The position numbers and the translations under genes were made by a program. Under the pieces are notes generated by a model. It was not told the DNA's origin. It searched no databases and saw only the letters and a program-made list of their open reading frames with translations. A stretch of 5,759 bases of DNA, taken from contig JBFHER010000259.1 in the NCBI GenBank assembly GCA_041584055.1, positions 1 through 5,759 on the forward strand, read 5' to 3'. The DNA is from JBFHER01 sp041584055 (GTDB lineage: Bacteria > Bacteroidota > Bacteroidia > Bacteroidales > UBA5342). Below, one piece after another: positions 5,106 to 5,759 of the stretch (position 1 is the first letter of the stretch; each line of letters starts with the position of its first letter).

Positions 5106-5702
5106 TTATTCAAAACTTACAACAGGTGCTTTCGATGCTTCTTTGTCAGCCTCAAAGTATGGCCTTGCTTCTAAACCTGCCATATTGGCAACAATGTTAT
5201 ACGGAAAGATCCGGATTGTAGAATTCAGATTACCAACTGTTTCATTAAATCGACGACGCTCAGTGGCAATTCTGTTTTCGGTACCCTCCAATTGAGATTG
5301 CAGCTGCAGGAAGTTTTGATTGGCTTTTAAATCAGGATATTTTTCAACCACCACCATTAGTTTGCTCAATGCACTTGAGAGCCCCTGTTGTGTTTGCTGA
5401 AACTGTTGCAAAGACTCCTGCGTCATGTTTCCAGCATTTACATTCACGGCTGTGGCTTTCGCTCTCGCTTCCACTACTGCTGTGAGGGTTTCCTGCTCAT
5501 GCTCTGCGTATCCTTTCACTGTATTTACAAGGTTAGGGATCAGGTCCATCCGGCGCTGATACACATTTTCTACCTGGGCCCAGGACTTATTAATTTCCTC
5601 ATCCATTCGATTTAAACCATTGTATGAACGAACACCAAATACAACGGATATCAGAATAAATATCCCAATTATTAAATAAACTGCTGTTTTGTTCTTTTTC
5701 AT
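5106..5702 (-). CDS. lemA: LemA family membrane protein
   Basis: This 198-aa protein has one N-terminal membrane helix (7-24, TAVYLIIGIFILISVVFG) and a long helical domain outside the membrane. The hallmark segment is YNGLNRMDEEINKSWAQVENVYQRRMDLIPNLVNTVKGYAEHE (27-69). Later come LMVVVEKYPDLKANQNF (115-131), a segment ending ENRIATERRRFN (142-153) and the C-terminal IFPYNIVANMAGL. These match LemA across its full length. The family is widespread but its biochemical role is not established; it is often found next to TPM-domain genes, as here. lemA is the first gene of the minus cluster and its stop is separated by one base from the next ATG. The 57 bp upstream that remain in the window are AT-rich (leader AAACAAACAAAAGAAAAC) and show no convincing complete promoter. 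Confidence 0.94.
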   Translation of the reverse strand: MKKNKTAVYLIIGIFILISVVFGVRSYNGLNRMDEEINKSWAQVENVYQRRMDLIPNLVNTVKGYAEHEQETLTAVVEARAKATAVNVNAGNMTQESLQQFQQTQQGLSSALSKLMVVVEKYPDLKANQNFLQLQSQLEGTENRIATERRRFNETVGNLNSTIRIFPYNIVANMAGLEARPYFEADKEASKAPVVSFE

Positions 5703-5759
5703 GTTTTCTTTTGTTTGTTTTTATGATCTGAAAATTAAAAATAAGTGTCATATCCGGTA

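Noticed and set aside
5105..5113. TTG start at 5113 for the cytosolic TPM gene, overlapping lemA
   Set aside because: ATG at 5104 lies one base after the lemA stop and gives a natural N terminus; the upstream TTG adds only three residues.

Overview
The window reads as chromosomal DNA from a member of the Bacteroidota (Bacteroidetes). This rests on protein resemblance (PolA, LemA/TPM, QueD and ArsR of that style), moderate-to-low GC, A-rich start regions without Shine-Dalgarno sequences, and promoter-like TTTG / TAnnTTTG pairs upstream of two genes. The genus cannot be told from the sequence alone. Nothing looks phage-, plasmid- or transposon-derived.

Layout. Positions 1-1065 (minus) hold the N-terminal 355 codons of DNA polymerase I, cut by the window edge at the start of the 3'-5' exonuclease domain. 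A 266-bp gap carries a candidate polA promoter and a weak dyad. Positions 1332-2151 (minus) hold an arsR-family regulator followed by a queD-type 6-carboxytetrahydropterin synthase. They are probably co-transcribed from a promoter whose spacer is filled by an inverted repeat, which is a good candidate operator. A 202-bp divergent gap leads to a plus-strand pair at 2354-3674: a long-chain polyprenyl diphosphate synthase, and 7 bp later a small thioredoxin-like protein. Converging on it is a minus-strand cluster, read lemA (5702-5106), a cytosolic TPM-domain protein (5104-4667), then an exported, membrane-anchored TPM-domain protein with a glycine-rich tail (4470-3691).

The most unusual element is the 196-bp gap between the two TPM genes. 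It contains 24 uninterrupted heptamers of form RAGNNNN (4483-4650, half of them RAGTATC), including a 56-bp block of eight heptamers duplicated in tandem with one mismatch. If the cluster is one operon, the array is transcribed as the leader just ahead of the exported TPM gene.

The genes are mostly housekeeping: DNA repair and replication, queuosine precursor synthesis, isoprenoid quinone side-chain synthesis, thiol redox, and a LemA/TPM envelope module of unclear function. I see no clear new multi-gene system. The heptamer array and the ArsR promoter/operator are the points worth following up.
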